Source: Cardinalis cardinalis
Lineage: Eukaryota > Chordata > Aves > Passeriformes > Cardinalidae
Reading direction: 5' to 3'
DNA: 64,000 nt
NCBI GenBank assembly: GCA_014549065.1
Contig: JACDOX010000433.1
Location: 248,001 to 312,000, forward strand
The first letter of the stretch is position 1, and the number at the start of each line of letters is the position of its first letter. Position numbers and translations under genes: made by a program. The notes below the pieces were generated by a model that saw only the letters and a list, made by a program, of their open reading frames with translations, was not told the DNA's origin and searched no databases. Positions 23,673 to 36,339 of the stretch are shown here, in pieces.

Positions 23673-26600
23673 TAATAAAATGGGTTTCCCTCAAATGCAC
23701 CTGCCAGAAAGTCACCAAATATTAAAAAAAAAAAAAATACAAACACCAAAACCATATATTCTCATAATGAACAATAATCATTTGCAGGTGCTGGGGCTGA
23801 ATTACACTATCCCACAGGATTTGGCTTCCTCAGGAGATGCCAGTGCTGTTCCTGAGCAAGAAGCTGGGTGTTGTCCCATAAAAAGCTGGGAAGGAAGCAG
23901 GAGCTTCCCCAGGAAAGTGATGCTGTCACCCTGGAGCTGTGACTCAAATGTTCTCCCATCTCTAAGTCAGAAAAAAACTTANTCCAACATTCTCCTGCAC
24001 AGGAGGGAGCTGGGCTGGGTGACCAGAGCTGCCTCACTGGTCACCATGGGCTCTGTTGGGCACCTGAACCTGAATTTGGGATGAAAACAGCTGTAAAAAA
24101 TGATATTTGCAGGGCAAAGAAGGAAATGGAGACAACTAAATCATGCTTCCAGGCTTTTCCATGTTTTCCACTTTAACTAAGCTGCCATCCTCCCAGATTC
24201 CTGCTTTGAACATATGCCTGAGTCAGAGCTAGAGACAGTTTTTGTTACATGTGGGAAGCCTAAAGCTGCAGCTTTGGAGAAACAGATGAATTTGGTACCT
24301 GATTGAAACAAAATATCTGTGCTGAGCATGGCTAAAGGAAAATCAGGGAAAAGCCAAACATCAGTGCTGAGGCTGCTCCCAGCCAGCAGAAAATCCCTGT
24401 TTTCACAATTATGNGGGAACAGAGTTGAGCTTGTCTGCTAGAGCCAATTTGTGTAGTATTTTTCTTCTCTTTACAACTTTTCACATCAAGTGTGTGTCAA
24501 ATAACTGAGGGAGGCAGTAGCAAGGTGGCAAAAATGTGAGCAAGAGAGCTTTAAAATAAGTTGCTTTAATAATTTTTTTTTAGATAGTAGAGCCATACTC
24601 CTAAGGCTCTGTCTATGCTGAAGGCAAGTGAAAAATATATGAAGAATAAGGCCATGCAGATCTGATTTAACTATTTGGTCAGAAATGTGATTCAGTGGTT
24701 GTAAGAGCTACTCCTTTCCCAGCCCACCATGTTCCCCAGCACAATCCCAATTTAAAGTAATTTTTGTAANAGAAAAGCTGACCATGCTGCCCTCAAAAGC
24801 AATGCCATCTTGATAACTTTATTTCTTCTTGGAGTTAGGCAGGCTGGCAATTTGAGAAATNCCTTTTAATGGAAGTTATTTTTTAAACAGTAAGCACTGT
24901 TTCCAGTGCAGCTTCACACAGCATTTTATGCTCATTTTTAGTTTGGTTGATGTGAGTTTTACAAAGATTTTTTTGGTCCCTACTTAATTTTCTTGCTCAA
25001 AGGGGTTTTTTAAAAANGATTCTCATCTTCTCTGCAACTGAAAACACTCTCAGAGATTAGATTACCATCAAATGCCCCTTCATTGTCAGGGCCACCTGTC
25101 TGATAAAAAGATTTGTTGATACAAGCCCTGGCAGCAAGGCAGGAGTTAGAAAGTTAGGGGGTTTTCTGGGCCTCCTTGGCAGTTTCCATACAGCCTGTTT
25201 TTAATTTTGGTTCATTGGAAAAAAAAAAATTCTTTCAGCTTTTTAAAATGCTCTTAAAAGTTTATGTTGTTCTGACTTTCCAATTCCATAAGTATCCTCA
25301 ATAATAATTGAAATAATCTGAAATAATCAGAATTACAAGTGATTATTTACTAGACCCACTTTCGCTCCAACACTCATTTATTTGCATTTGACTTATAGGC
25401 ANTAAAACCTGGAATAAAGTTTTAAAAAAACCTCCATAACAAATGCAACCTTTCCTGAAAATCATGTTCTGACACATCCAGTTCTTCTAAGTCTTGAGCT
25501 GTACAAAGTCAGGTTTAATCAGGACAGCTCCAGGGCTGCAGAGNTTTGTGGGGTTTTTTGAATGTTGCATATTGGAAGTTTTGCCATTTTTATTTTTTAA
25601 ACCTCTATCTCCTAAAACCATGCATGTCCTGGAGCACCAACAGTAAACAAAGAAAAGTTTCCAAGCATTTAGAATTGTAGAAAAGCTGGAAAACACAGCA
25701 AGAATGCCTTAACACATTAGAAACAAACCCAAGAAATTAGAACAAGATTGTCAGACGATTTTTGTAAAGTATAATGATTTCAAAGTGAGGTTGCTGCATA
25801 TATTTAGAAATCTGGTGAGATCTTTTTTCTGCTTTCAGTGTCGTTCTTTACAGCCTGAAGTTGAAAAACTGCTCCTTATCTGCTGAGCTGTATCAGGAGT
25901 GGCATCAGTGTCTGTTTAATCAGGAACAGCCTTCTGGAATGGGAGTGCTGCCCTTCAGGTGCCAAAACACAGGTGTGTGGGGACATCTGAGCTGCCCTGG
26001 GGATCCCACCTGGCCTCTCTGCTGATCCAAGAGGACACAAATTCCCCAAAGGGCCTTTGCTGGTGCTGCCAACCCTGCAGAGGCATCCCAGCTACCCCAA
26101 AGCATTTCCAGAGGCACAGAGGTGCAGCTACTCCTGAAGATTTGGGGTTTTTTTCATTTTCAANGTCATTAATTGGTGTTTGAATTAATGCAGTGATGTG
26201 CAGGTGTTTTATTGTCCAGGTTTATGTGGTTTTTGGGCACCCAGTACTCTGGAAGAAGGAGTATGACCTTGTTTCCCCAGGACAGTGGTTGGTGTTGGGC
26301 ACTCTCTGTCACAAGGAGGGCTACAGTGCCATTATATTTTTAATTCATTGGCAACTGCAAAGAAATCCAGAGAAGGAAAAAAAGGAATAACAAGACAAGA
26401 ACATTTGGAGCTGGAATGGATGGTGAGAGGAAAGACTTGCAAAAGTAGAGAGGTAAAGGAAGAGGAATTATTCAAATCTCAGGCTCCTCTGGAAGGCATA
26501 CAGCAGAGCAAAGGCTCCCTCAGCCATGGGATGCCTGGTGCAACACAACTGCCTCAAGAAAATGGGGAGGTGAAATGAAGGCAGTGGAAGGAAACAGATA

Positions 26601-26722
26601 ATGCACAGGAAAATGTACTCTTGACAATGATTTTAGTTTGATTTGAGAAAGTTTTAGATTTTGGCAAGNGCTTTATAGGGTAATAAGTGCTCAGTAGCAA
26701 GCTTAAAATAAAAATAACAGGG

Positions 26723-26757
26723 CTTTAATAACAGTGATCATGAAATTGTTATTAAAG
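26723..26757. repeat. 11-bp perfect inverted repeat with 13-nt loop
   Basis: The left arm CTTTAATAACA (26723-26733) and right arm TGTTATTAAAG (26747-26757) are exact reverse complements. The loop contains the palindrome TGATCA. Confidence 0.85.
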
Positions 26758-27488
26758 GGTTTAAATTGAAAGCTTAAACTCCCCAGCAGAGAAGAAATTC
26801 TTTGGCCAATTCTGCAAATACGTTTTAATGCTTTTTTAAAAACATTTTTAATGCTTTTTGGCTACTTTACATTAGCTTGGCTCTGTAAGGGAAGGGTTTC
26901 TCACTCCCTGCATGTACATTGTGGGTGACAGAGGGGTTTTATTTGAACTAAAACTAGTCTGGGTTTCTGGAAAAAAAAAAAAAAGAAATAAAGGGGAGAT
27001 GCTGGCAGCCATAAAGAAAACACAGACAGTTTAAATCTGTGGAAACCATGCAAAACTGAGTTCTCAGCTGAAAGCATTTGGAGTTTTTAAGAACTTTTTT
27101 TGTTGTTATTTTTTTAGAAGGCAAGCACATGTTCACAGGGTTTGGGTGTTTTCTGTGAAAACTCACAACTTTCTGAAGGGATGGAGGTGTGGGAGACCAA
27201 AAACAAAGAGATGCACTGGTAAATCCTGAGACATTTCTCAGTGACCTATGTAAATGTTACCTTATACAGTGTGGTGCCTACATTAGATGATTTGGTGACA
27301 TTTTTTCTCCCAAAAAAAGCTCAGGAAGGTAATTTCCAAGTCAGATTAAATATCAGGACTTACTCTTTGGTCTTGAACAATCTCTTGCAAGGGCAACAGA
27401 TATGTTTGCAAGCGACTGGAAATTTGGAGGGTAAAGCTGAGCATGATAAACACCATGTCTGCTTCCATTTAAATGTAAAGATTTCTTA

Positions 27489-27562
27489 TTTCTGTGCTTG
27501 TATTACCTCTAGTTTGTATTTCTGTGCTTGTATTATCTCTAGTTAGTAATTCTGTGCTTGTT
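27489..27562 (+). repeat. 30-bp tandem repeat, about 2.4 copies
   Basis: Copies begin at 27489, 27519 and 27549 with 'tttctgtgcttg' (one base different in the third). The first two full units differ at about three positions. Confidence 0.88.
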
Positions 27563-30217
27563 CCTGCCCAGTGCTGCAACACCAAGAGGTTCTCCTGTCN
27601 GCAGATGTCCGGAGTTCCTTGAAATATCAGGATATTTGTGATGTTCATCTGGAAAGGGCTGGATTCCAGCACTCTCCCAGTACCTCAAGCAGTGGCATGG
27701 CTGTGCAGGTACTGCTGCTTCAGCAGATGTCAGGAAGTCCTGTGCTTGGCAGGGACCATCTGCAGAATCCCAGAAGGGGCCGAGCACTCTCCTTTATTGC
27801 CTTCCGGGAGTTTCGGGTCACCGAGGACCAGGCAAAGCTGANCCCTTTAGCAGATGTAATAATGATTTTTTTTTATTTTACTTTTTAAATTATGGAGTCA
27901 AAAGAAGTAGCAACACATGTGCTGGCTCCAACATTTCCATTTCAATCCAGCTGAGATTCTGAGGGTGTTGAGAGCGTGGCCTCTTTTGGACCTTGGAATT
28001 AAAAAGAGTATCCGAATAAAGCTTCCTTTTATTAGAGAAGAGAAGCATTCTTTTGAAAGGGTCTCAAATATCATCCTTGGCTGCCAGCACATTTTGGGAA
28101 AGACAGGTGAGAAGTGAAACACATTCCTTCCATTATGCCTTTTGCCACAGCGTCCAGCTTTATCATCTGGGCAATTACAAGTCTTTGAAAAAAGAGCTCA
28201 AATGCCATTACACTTCTGACTTAAACCAAGAGAGGGGGAAAAAAAAAAGAAAAAGAAAAGGTATTTTAAGCTGCACTTTGATAGGACCAGAATAGTATTA
28301 AAGGAAAGCAGCAGATACTTTATCACTATTTGTGGCCTGAGTTTTTCTTAGATGATTCTTAACACGCCACAATTTCAGTACAAGAGGGTGAGAGAGGGGA
28401 GGAATTCCTGGGGTCTGTTTCAAGTGCAAATCGTTACTTTAAACTGGGTTTTGCACATCAAAGATGTGCAATTATTTCCTCCAATTATTAAAAGCATGAG
28501 AAGGGTACATGTGAAAAAACATGGCATTGGANCATGCTTTGGGAGGAGTCTTAAGGACACACAAAATTCCATTAGAGTGCTGAAGACAGAGGGAACCTTG
28601 AAGAGCATTAGGATCACTCCTGCTATTCTAATCCACATTTTTGGGTGNTTTTTTTTACTGTTTGCAAGGTTTCACTGTCCCACATGGGTATTTCCACAGC
28701 CCAGTGCATGTTTCATTGGTGTTTTTTATGGTTCTTGTGCTGTTCCTGGTGCTCAGTGCCCCAGCAGGGATTACCAGGCTCTTCAGGAGGGAGTTCCTGT
28801 AAGGGGAGAAGACCTAGGACTGTTCCATGCTGGATGAACAATGCTTACATTGCATGCCAGCTGTTCCTCAGGCTTTGCAAGGAGCTTAGACCCATCTTAA
28901 ACCCCACTTAAGCCCTACTTTGATTTTTTTTGCCTGAAAACTGACAGTGACATCTCTGTGCAGGAGCTGGTCACTTGAGCTGAGAAATGCTAACATCTGT
29001 GTATTAGAGACCTGCTTTTTTAAAGGTTTGTGGTAGAGATGTAACAACCTCAGGACTCTGAAAATGCTTTCCTTCACTCTTNCTGTAACCAGTCCTCCCT
29101 CCACTTAATTTTGCTGTTCTCGTGCTTATGTTACATAGATNACAAGTTCCTGTCTGCATTCTCCTTAATTACCACCTCATAGCACCACAAGTCTTGTCTC
29201 CTGTGGGGAATGTTTCTTCTCAGATGAAAAATGAGTCTGTGGCATGGAGTATCTGCTACTTTTATAACCCTGCNCTCAAGAGTTGTCCCTGCATTGCTTG
29301 CAAAACCAAAGCCTTGAACTGGGGAACCTCCTGGCAATGAAGCCAACAGAGGAAAAGTAGGATGGGTGATTGTAGTTTTCCTAGCAAAATCCAGCTATTG
29401 AGTGGCAGTAGGCTATACTTTTCATTTTCAAGACAAATATCAAGAGTTTTTAAAGCTGTGGCTGTGCCAATCCCATGCTGTCTTTTCACAGTCNCCCCTC
29501 TCTCATCCCTGAGAGTTGTAGATGAAATCAAAGGGGATGAGAGGCTTAGGGCAGGTTGGGGCTATTTGATTGTTTTCATTTTAGTAGATTGGAGTTCTAT
29601 CTACATTTACACTTATTTAGAAAAGCAATTACATTTAGGGCTGTTTCTCAAATCAGAACTTAAAAAATAGAATATCCTTTCAGTCCATAAATAGCTGTGT
29701 CTTCTTTAACCAAACTTTACCAAAGTTTCTGTGAAGTTTCTGTGGATCATTTTCGAGGTGCATGCCTTGGGTCNGCAGGATTTCTCCTGATTGTTGACAG
29801 ATATTCCTGGTACAGTGTAACAATATCTGCAAGAATTTTCAAACCTCCACCTCCTGATGTCTGTCAACAAACAGCTTGTNCACCAAAGCCCTTTGGCACA
29901 TGCAGCCCAGCAACGAGGCAGGGAGCTTGGATGCCTGGCTTTCAGTCATGCCTGCATATGCAGCTGTGTTCATTCTGTCCACAAACAACACAGGGAAAAC
30001 CTGGGGAAAAATTGCCATAAAAGGGGAAAAAGATTCCCTGACGGATTCAATAGAAGTTGAGAAGGAGTACGAACAAACAGAAGGTCTGTGTTAGCTGTGC
30101 AGGAGTTGTTCTTGCCATTGGAGTAAAGAGTGACAAAAAGATAGAGGAGAGATAAGAATGACTGCTGGGTCAAGCTTGATGTTGATATTTCTCATTAATT
30201 CGCTGCTTGAATTCCTG

Positions 30218-30610
30218 TCATGGAATCCCAGAATGGTTTGGGTTGNAAGGGACCTTAAAGATCCTTCAGTTCCAGCCCTGTGCCATGGGCAGGANCACCT
30301 TCCACTATCCCAGGGTGCTCAGAGCTCTCTCCAAGCTGGCTTTTAACAATTCCAGGGACAGGGAATCCAAGAACTCTGGGCACCCTGTGCCAGGGCCTCC
30401 CCACCCTCACAGGGANGAAATTCTTCCCAGAATCCAATCTAAACCCACTTTCTTTCATTTTGGAGCCATTGCCCCNCACCCTGTCACTCCTTTCCTTGTA
30501 AATTGTCTCTCTCCATCCTTCTTGTAGTTCCTTCAGGCACTGGAAGGCCACAATTAAGTCACTCCAAAGCTTTTCTTCTCCAGGCTGAAGAGTCCCAAAG
30601 TGAAGCACAC
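30218..30610 (-). mobile_element. CR1 LINE, 3' end, about 390 bp
   Basis: A clear antisense CR1: 'gaatcccagaatggtttggg', 'gggaccttaaagatcc', 'ccttccactatcccagggtg', 'caccctgtgccagggcctcc', 'accctgtcactcctttcctt', 'caggcactggaaggccacaa' and 'tctccaggctgaagag'. It is relatively young by its similarity to the common pattern, and ambiguous bases fall in it. Confidence 0.93.
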
Positions 30611-30757
30611 AGGTGTGTATACCTTGGGTATAGAATACCTTGTGAGATGTGGCTATAAAAAGAAAACTAGCGTGACATTTTCTGCAGGACATTCCCAGTT
30701 AACATTCCTTTAATTTTATTTTTTTTTTGATACTCATATGGTTTAGTTTTAGGCAGT

Positions 30758-30809
30758 CCTGTGTTGGACTCTGTGATGGGTCCCTTCCAGCTTGAGATAT
30801 TCTATGAAT
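30758..30809 (+). mobile_element. CR1 LINE terminal 3' fragment
   Basis: Only the last ~50 bp: 'ttggactctgtgatgggtcc', 'cttccagcttgagatattct' and a degenerate ATTCTATGA tail. It is in opposite orientation to the copy at 30218-30610. Confidence 0.85.
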
Positions 30810-32913
30810 TTATGGTTTCATGCCAGGCTGGATACAAAGAGAGAGAGTTTTGTTTCTCCAAAGCACAGCGCAGCCTCAGAGCTGGCTGGTGGGCAGATAA
30901 CAGAGCAGAGGGGAAGTGCAGGTTCCCAATTACNTCTAGTACAATTAACTGCAAGGAGAAAATTCTCCTGTGCCTACCTAAAGGTTTTTTACACAGAAAG
31001 AGAATTCTCTTGAAGAGGCTTTGCTGGGAGGAGGTGATGTGGGCTCCCAGTGGAGCTGAAAGCTGTTCCACCTGCTCCCTGGCAGAAAGGCAANGTGCAT
31101 AATTAAAAGCAGACATTTCAAAGGCTAGGAATACCCAGCAGGGTTTTGAATGCTGAGAGTAGTGAGGGGTTCTACCTCATCTACACACTGCTTCCACCAT
31201 TTAAGGACTCTGGAGAAATTAACTAGCCATGTTTGGTTATTATTAATCCTTTTTACAATGGAAAGAGCATCTCAGGGAGGGTCTGGTGCCAAGAATCTGT
31301 TGTTTCAAGCAGCCTCAGACGCTGCAAGCCCTCCCCAGTTAAGATTTTGAGGGTTTAATTTATTCCAGAGTCTGGATCAGCACTGGTGGGAAGGTGAAAA
31401 TCCTGTGTTTCAGTATTCACTTGAGTGGAAGTGAGACTCTGTTTTTCTTTCCAGGCTCAGAAGAGAAGCTGATTGCCACAGAATTAGCTCTTCCTAGGGA
31501 AAAGGGTTTTATTGGTATCAGAGACAAATTTGTGCTTAAGGTTACTAATTCCAAATTACTTCTTCTTCAACAAAGCCATGTTATTAGATACTACAGATTT
31601 ATGGTTATTTCATCCCAAATGTAATCTGGGCTGGCTCATAAATTACCTGCTTAGAAGAGCTGATAACATTGCTGTGTGAGGGAGTCTAACTTTTTTAATA
31701 AAATAAGGAGAAGCAATCAAACATAAATGAANATACAATTGCCCACCCACTCTTAAGTTTTCTGTACTGGGATTACCAGTCAAGANGAATTATCCTTGGT
31801 TCAGAAATGGAAAAATAGTTTTAAAAAATATATTTAAAGAAATCACATGCTGATGACATCCTTTATTAAACATCTAGTGACAGACCTGTCCTTTTCTCCT
31901 AAAAATGTGAGAACTAATNATCTAGTAAAGTGTATTTTATGTTAATATAATTAATTAAGATCAGACAAAGTTTTTTTTCTCATTCTTTCTCCTTACAAGA
32001 CAGTCCTCTACAGAGACATGGACCAGATGATGACTTCACACCTCTCCAAGGCCCTGTTTTATGCCTCTAAATTAAGGTGAACATTTTTTTGATGTTTGTC
32101 TCTCCATTTAGAAAAATAATAAAAGAATAATATATAAAACATGCTTTCCCCATATGAGAGAAATTAATATTGAATCTCCCATTAGGTCATNTGAGCACAA
32201 GGAACACTTTGCTCTTTTGTCTGCAAGCAATACCATCTTTTTTTCAGAAGGTCTGATTCTGAAATGTGTATTCCATAGAATAATTTAAAACAGTATTTAA
32301 TATAAAATATAAAATATATTGATTTGAAACAATTATTAATGTGAATATCTGTATTTCTCTGAGAATAGGGCAGTAGGATCAGGCCAGAACCATGCAAGTC
32401 ACCACAGCAGGATGGATTATAGGATTGGGGAGGGATGACTGCAGGGACTTGCAAACCCCATTGTATTCTTGATTGCATTTTGAATGTCCTTTTGTATTAA
32501 AGGTTTACAAGTTATAGACACCCTGTGAGAATTGCCAGACAGTGCTTTCATAAACAGATATCCTGCTTGAGCAACCCTTCTACACAGACATAAACCCAAC
32601 TCATTTCCTCTGGGGTCTGATTTCAGCTGAAGTTGGAACCTGTCAGGACAAGGAACAAGACAACCAGGACAAGAGCAATGAAACTGAGCTGAGAGCTGAG
32701 ATACTCATGAATAAATAGAAGTATACAGGTAATAATAATGGATTAAGTGGGTGGCATTCCAGAATGGGGCTTCCCTACTTGCTCCTTTTTCTCTCCACCA
32801 TCCTGTGTCACTCCCTGCTAAAGGAGGAGGGAGTTTGTCTCCATAGTGCCGANTTGAAAATCACACGTGTCTGCATACTGCCCAAAGGGCAGCACAGCTT
32901 TAGAGCTTGCAGT
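30810..32913. other. Intergenic, no gene seen
   Basis: AT-rich, with a very AT-rich core near 32280-32340. Nothing coding or structural is supportable. Confidence 0.55.
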
Positions 32914-33150
32914 GATTCACAGACTCACAGAGTGCTGGGGCTCACCCAGTCCAGCTCCCCTGCTAAAGCAGGCTCACCCAGAGCAGCTCACACAGGATCC
33001 AGGCAGGTTTGGAAAATCTCCAGAGGAGCAGGCTCCAGTTTCTCTGGGCAGCCTGTTCCAAGTGCTCTGTCACCCTCACAGTGAAGATTTTCCTCATATT
33101 CAGATGAAACTTTCTGTGTTTCAATTTGTGCCTCCTGGATAAATTCTCCT
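32914..33150 (-). mobile_element. CR1 LINE 3' fragment
   Basis: Antisense CR1 of a different subfamily from the 30218 copy: 'gattcacagactcacagagt', 'cagtccagctcccctgctaa', 'aggatccaggcaggtttgga', 'ctctgggcagcctgttccaa' and 'caccctcacagtgaagattt'. The tail is on the left. Confidence 0.9.
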
Positions 33151-33660
33151 CTCTCTCCATCACTCTTATCTAGCTCCAAAGCAGAGAGGAGTTTTCTGTA
33201 GCTGCANAAGTGGGGAGAGCACTGATGTTTCTTTCATGGAGCACTCTAAATGCTGGGACTTACTGCAAAAGTCCTCTTTGGACTTAAATACATCAATAGC
33301 AGGGTTCATTTTTTTGTAAATAGCAGGCAAAAATAGGTGGCTGGCTAAGAGGAGTGTTCCTGAGTTTTATGGGATCAATAAAAGTTGTTGTGCAGAGCAC
33401 TTGGCTTTCTCCAGCAGTCTCTTACAACAGCTTTAAGCAGGTTCCTCCCTGCACCAGGATGCACTTTGAGTTTGCTTGGCAGCTGTTCCACAAAATCCAC
33501 CCAAAATCCAGGCTTCCCACTGGAGTGAACAGAGCTTGTGGATGCACTTGAGTGCTTTGCTGAAGCAGGGCCAGCCTGGGTGAAAACATCTCACCCAAGA
33601 TCCAGTCTCACCTTCTCTGGAGATATTTTCAAGGTATGAGATTTGTATTTTCCTATCAAA

Positions 33661-33739
33661 TGTTGTTTGGTTTGTTTTTGGAGTTTTTTCTAGGTTTGGT
33701 TGGTTTGGGTTGGGTTTTGTTTGTTGGTTTGTTTTTTTG
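33661..33739 (-). repeat. GT-rich low-complexity tract
   Basis: GGTTT, GTTTT and GGGTT units; the reverse complement of the CAAAA-type tracts seen elsewhere in the window. Confidence 0.85.
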
Positions 33740-35848
33740 CCAATCAGGAATAATCTCTCCAGAATGAAGATGTATTATATCCTCTTGCATATGAAAAATT
33801 GCATAAATAAGAACAGATGCTTCCAGTGCAGAGGCCTGAGAAAGGCATTTCTTTTGAAAAGAGCAGTCAGAGGTTCTTCATAACTCTTGCCTTTTTGGCT
33901 GATGATATGGTTGAGCACTGAGACCTGGGCTGGGAAGCCCCACTAAGCAGTTCCTTCCTCTATAAAACAGACACTGAAGAGGAATTTGATCCAGATCTCT
34001 CCTGCACATTCCACCACACACCTTGGGTCTGAGCTCCAAACCACTGAGGGCAGCTGGATGACTCCACTGCACTTCAGGGAATATCCTACCTGGGGTAGGC
34101 TTGGAAAATGTCACAGCAACATTCCTGGNTTTGCTAAGGATGTGGGCTGCTCCCATTTGTCAAGGCCTTAGACACACACAATCAGGGCTGCAGTTACACT
34201 AAAAATGTAGAGGAAAAATAGGAAAGAAGATGAGGATAAGTAATGGGCCCATGTGTGTTCAGATCCCATTCTTCACATCACCAAAATAGAAAGCAGAGCC
34301 TAGAAGGAAACAAGATTTATTGCTGGCTTCCTTCTAACAAAGCTAGGACTAATGGCATTCTACCTTTTGATCCTGTTTCTTTAAACCAAGACTGAAATGA
34401 GGGAAAAGGAGGAAAGAATTCTTCCCAAGAGAGGTCCCTTGTGCTGAAGGGCTCTCAGGCAGCCTGCNCAGTGAATGCCTCCCTCACTCCTTCCTCCTGT
34501 GCCTCCAGTTCTGCTGCTCCCGGTTCACACAAAGACTGCTGCACCCTGTGGCATCTTTGGACTGAGGGGATTGCATTTTTCCACTCTCTGGGAACCTGGA
34601 TACAACTCCACACCTCCAGCAAAACACAGAGAACCCTCATACACCTGGTCATACAAACCTGATCATGCAGCAATTTCATTTGAATTGGTTGGAGTTGATG
34701 GGTAGGAACATTTACTGCTTTATAAAATAAAGCCTAGCTCAAGACTGATGGTAGCAATTTACCCTCCCTTCCACCAAAACTAAAACTTACATTTTGATGT
34801 ATGTGAGAATTCTTTTTAATTGTGATTGACCTTTTAAATTACCTCATTCAGCTGGGTAAAAACTGTTTGAGTGGAAACCCCGGCTTAGGTGAGTCAGTAA
34901 ATATTTGTACAGCTAACAGCAGTAAAGGAAAAACTAGGCAAGTTTGCTTTTGTTTAGGCAAACAGAATGATAAAAATAAAATTGTGTCATGTAGGATTAA
35001 TGGTTAGTGAAATCTAACTTCTTCAAGGTGAGGCAGCAGATCTGTCAGCACTGTCCTAATATCAGATGCNTGAAAGAGAACATTTCAGTATCAGAGCAGT
35101 AATATTAATAGGTTCAAGATGCTTTCAGACATGTCATTTGATCTGCAAGAAAACTGTTCTTGAATGGCTCAGGCACCAAAGTGTTCTTTTGTTCCAAGAT
35201 TTGGAACAAATTGAGGCAGAGATGCGGGAGAAGATAAAATGTGATAGCTGAGATCTTCCAGGACAACAGAACAGACTCTCCTTTTCACAGGTTTGTCTCT
35301 CATTTGTAATGATAAATCCACATTGCTGGGATTTTCCAAAGCGTGCCATTTCAAGGGATTACCAAACCTGTTCCTAAATTATTACGGGGTTTTACAAAAC
35401 TCCACAGCCATTTGTCAGTGACTTCCAAGGGCNTTGAGGATTTAGGAACGGCCTCAGGCACTTTTCTGGAATGCAAGTGTGGGAACCCGTGGGGATGGTT
35501 TTGTTGCCATTTCACAGTTCCTGGAGGTCATTTGTGCNCCAGCTCCCTGCAAGTTTGGATGCTTATGGCATTTGGATAAGGATCTGCCATATCCAACTCA
35601 TCCAGAATAAGCCTAAAACCCAAATTTTTCTGTACATACAAGAGGCAGGACATTACAAGACCACTTTGCTGTGTGACTTGAACTTGGAGACTTGGCTGGT
35701 TTTCCAGAAAATCTCTCATCAAGTGTTTCACTCTTTTAAATTTATCTAAGTAGCAGTNAATCTTTTCAGGTACCAATTCTGTATTTATTTTTAACTGACC
35801 AACTTTTATTGCTGTCATGCTAAAAAGCAAGAAAAAGAACCAGCCGTT

Positions 35849-35890
35849 AAAAAACCAAACCAAACAAACAACAACAACAACAAAAAACCA
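35849..35890 (+). repeat. CAAA/CAA low-complexity tract
   Basis: CCAAAC units grade into (CAA)n and an A run. Confidence 0.88.
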
Positions 35891-36339
35891 TAAATCAGGA
35901 CAGTAGACGCTAAGCTGAAGGCAATTTGTTTATTTTGTGAAGTTACTGTTCAGCAATTGGTCTCCTGCTTTCCAACAATCAGTAATTCTTACTCCTGGAG
36001 GTAGAAAAGCTGGAAAGGGCAGAGCACAACAAACTCACTCAGCATCCCGAAGATCTCCCAGCTCTTTAGNAAAANTTTTGCAAAACTATTTCCCAGCTTT
36101 TCAGGAGCTTTTCAGCCTTTAGTGAAGGGAGTCAGAGACAAAACAGAAAGCCAAGCAAATACAGGTTGAACATTCACAGTCACTAAATAGTGTTGACAAT
36201 CATCAAGCATTGCTGCCTGAGTCGGTAAAATACCAGTTGTCTCACATTAAAACTCTGCCTAACAGCCTTTTGGAGAACATCCTTTAACAGAATAGAGGTT
36301 TCATTCTTTCTGGTTTCATTTCTGAGTGCCTTTTTTTCA

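Larger units (their letters stand above)
23673..30217. other. Intergenic, about 6.5 kb without a gene
   Basis: No coding exon recognised. It contains an 11-bp perfect inverted repeat (26723-26757), a 30-bp tandem repeat (27489-27562) and homopolymer runs at 23725 and 26971. A GC-richer stretch at 27595-27850 has a few CpGs but no identifiable product. Confidence 0.55.

Noticed and set aside
23470..24084. A 204-codon plus-strand frame
   Set aside because: It overlaps an antisense CR1 remnant (23563-23672) and an A run, and its translation has no recognisable domain.
28352..28837. A 161-codon plus-strand frame
   Set aside because: It contains ambiguous bases, no domain, and no splice or promoter context; likely chance.
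33880..34100. A possible MIR fragment ('gttccttcctctataaaaca')
   Set aside because: Only a short stretch resembles MIR, with no tRNA-like head in the right place.
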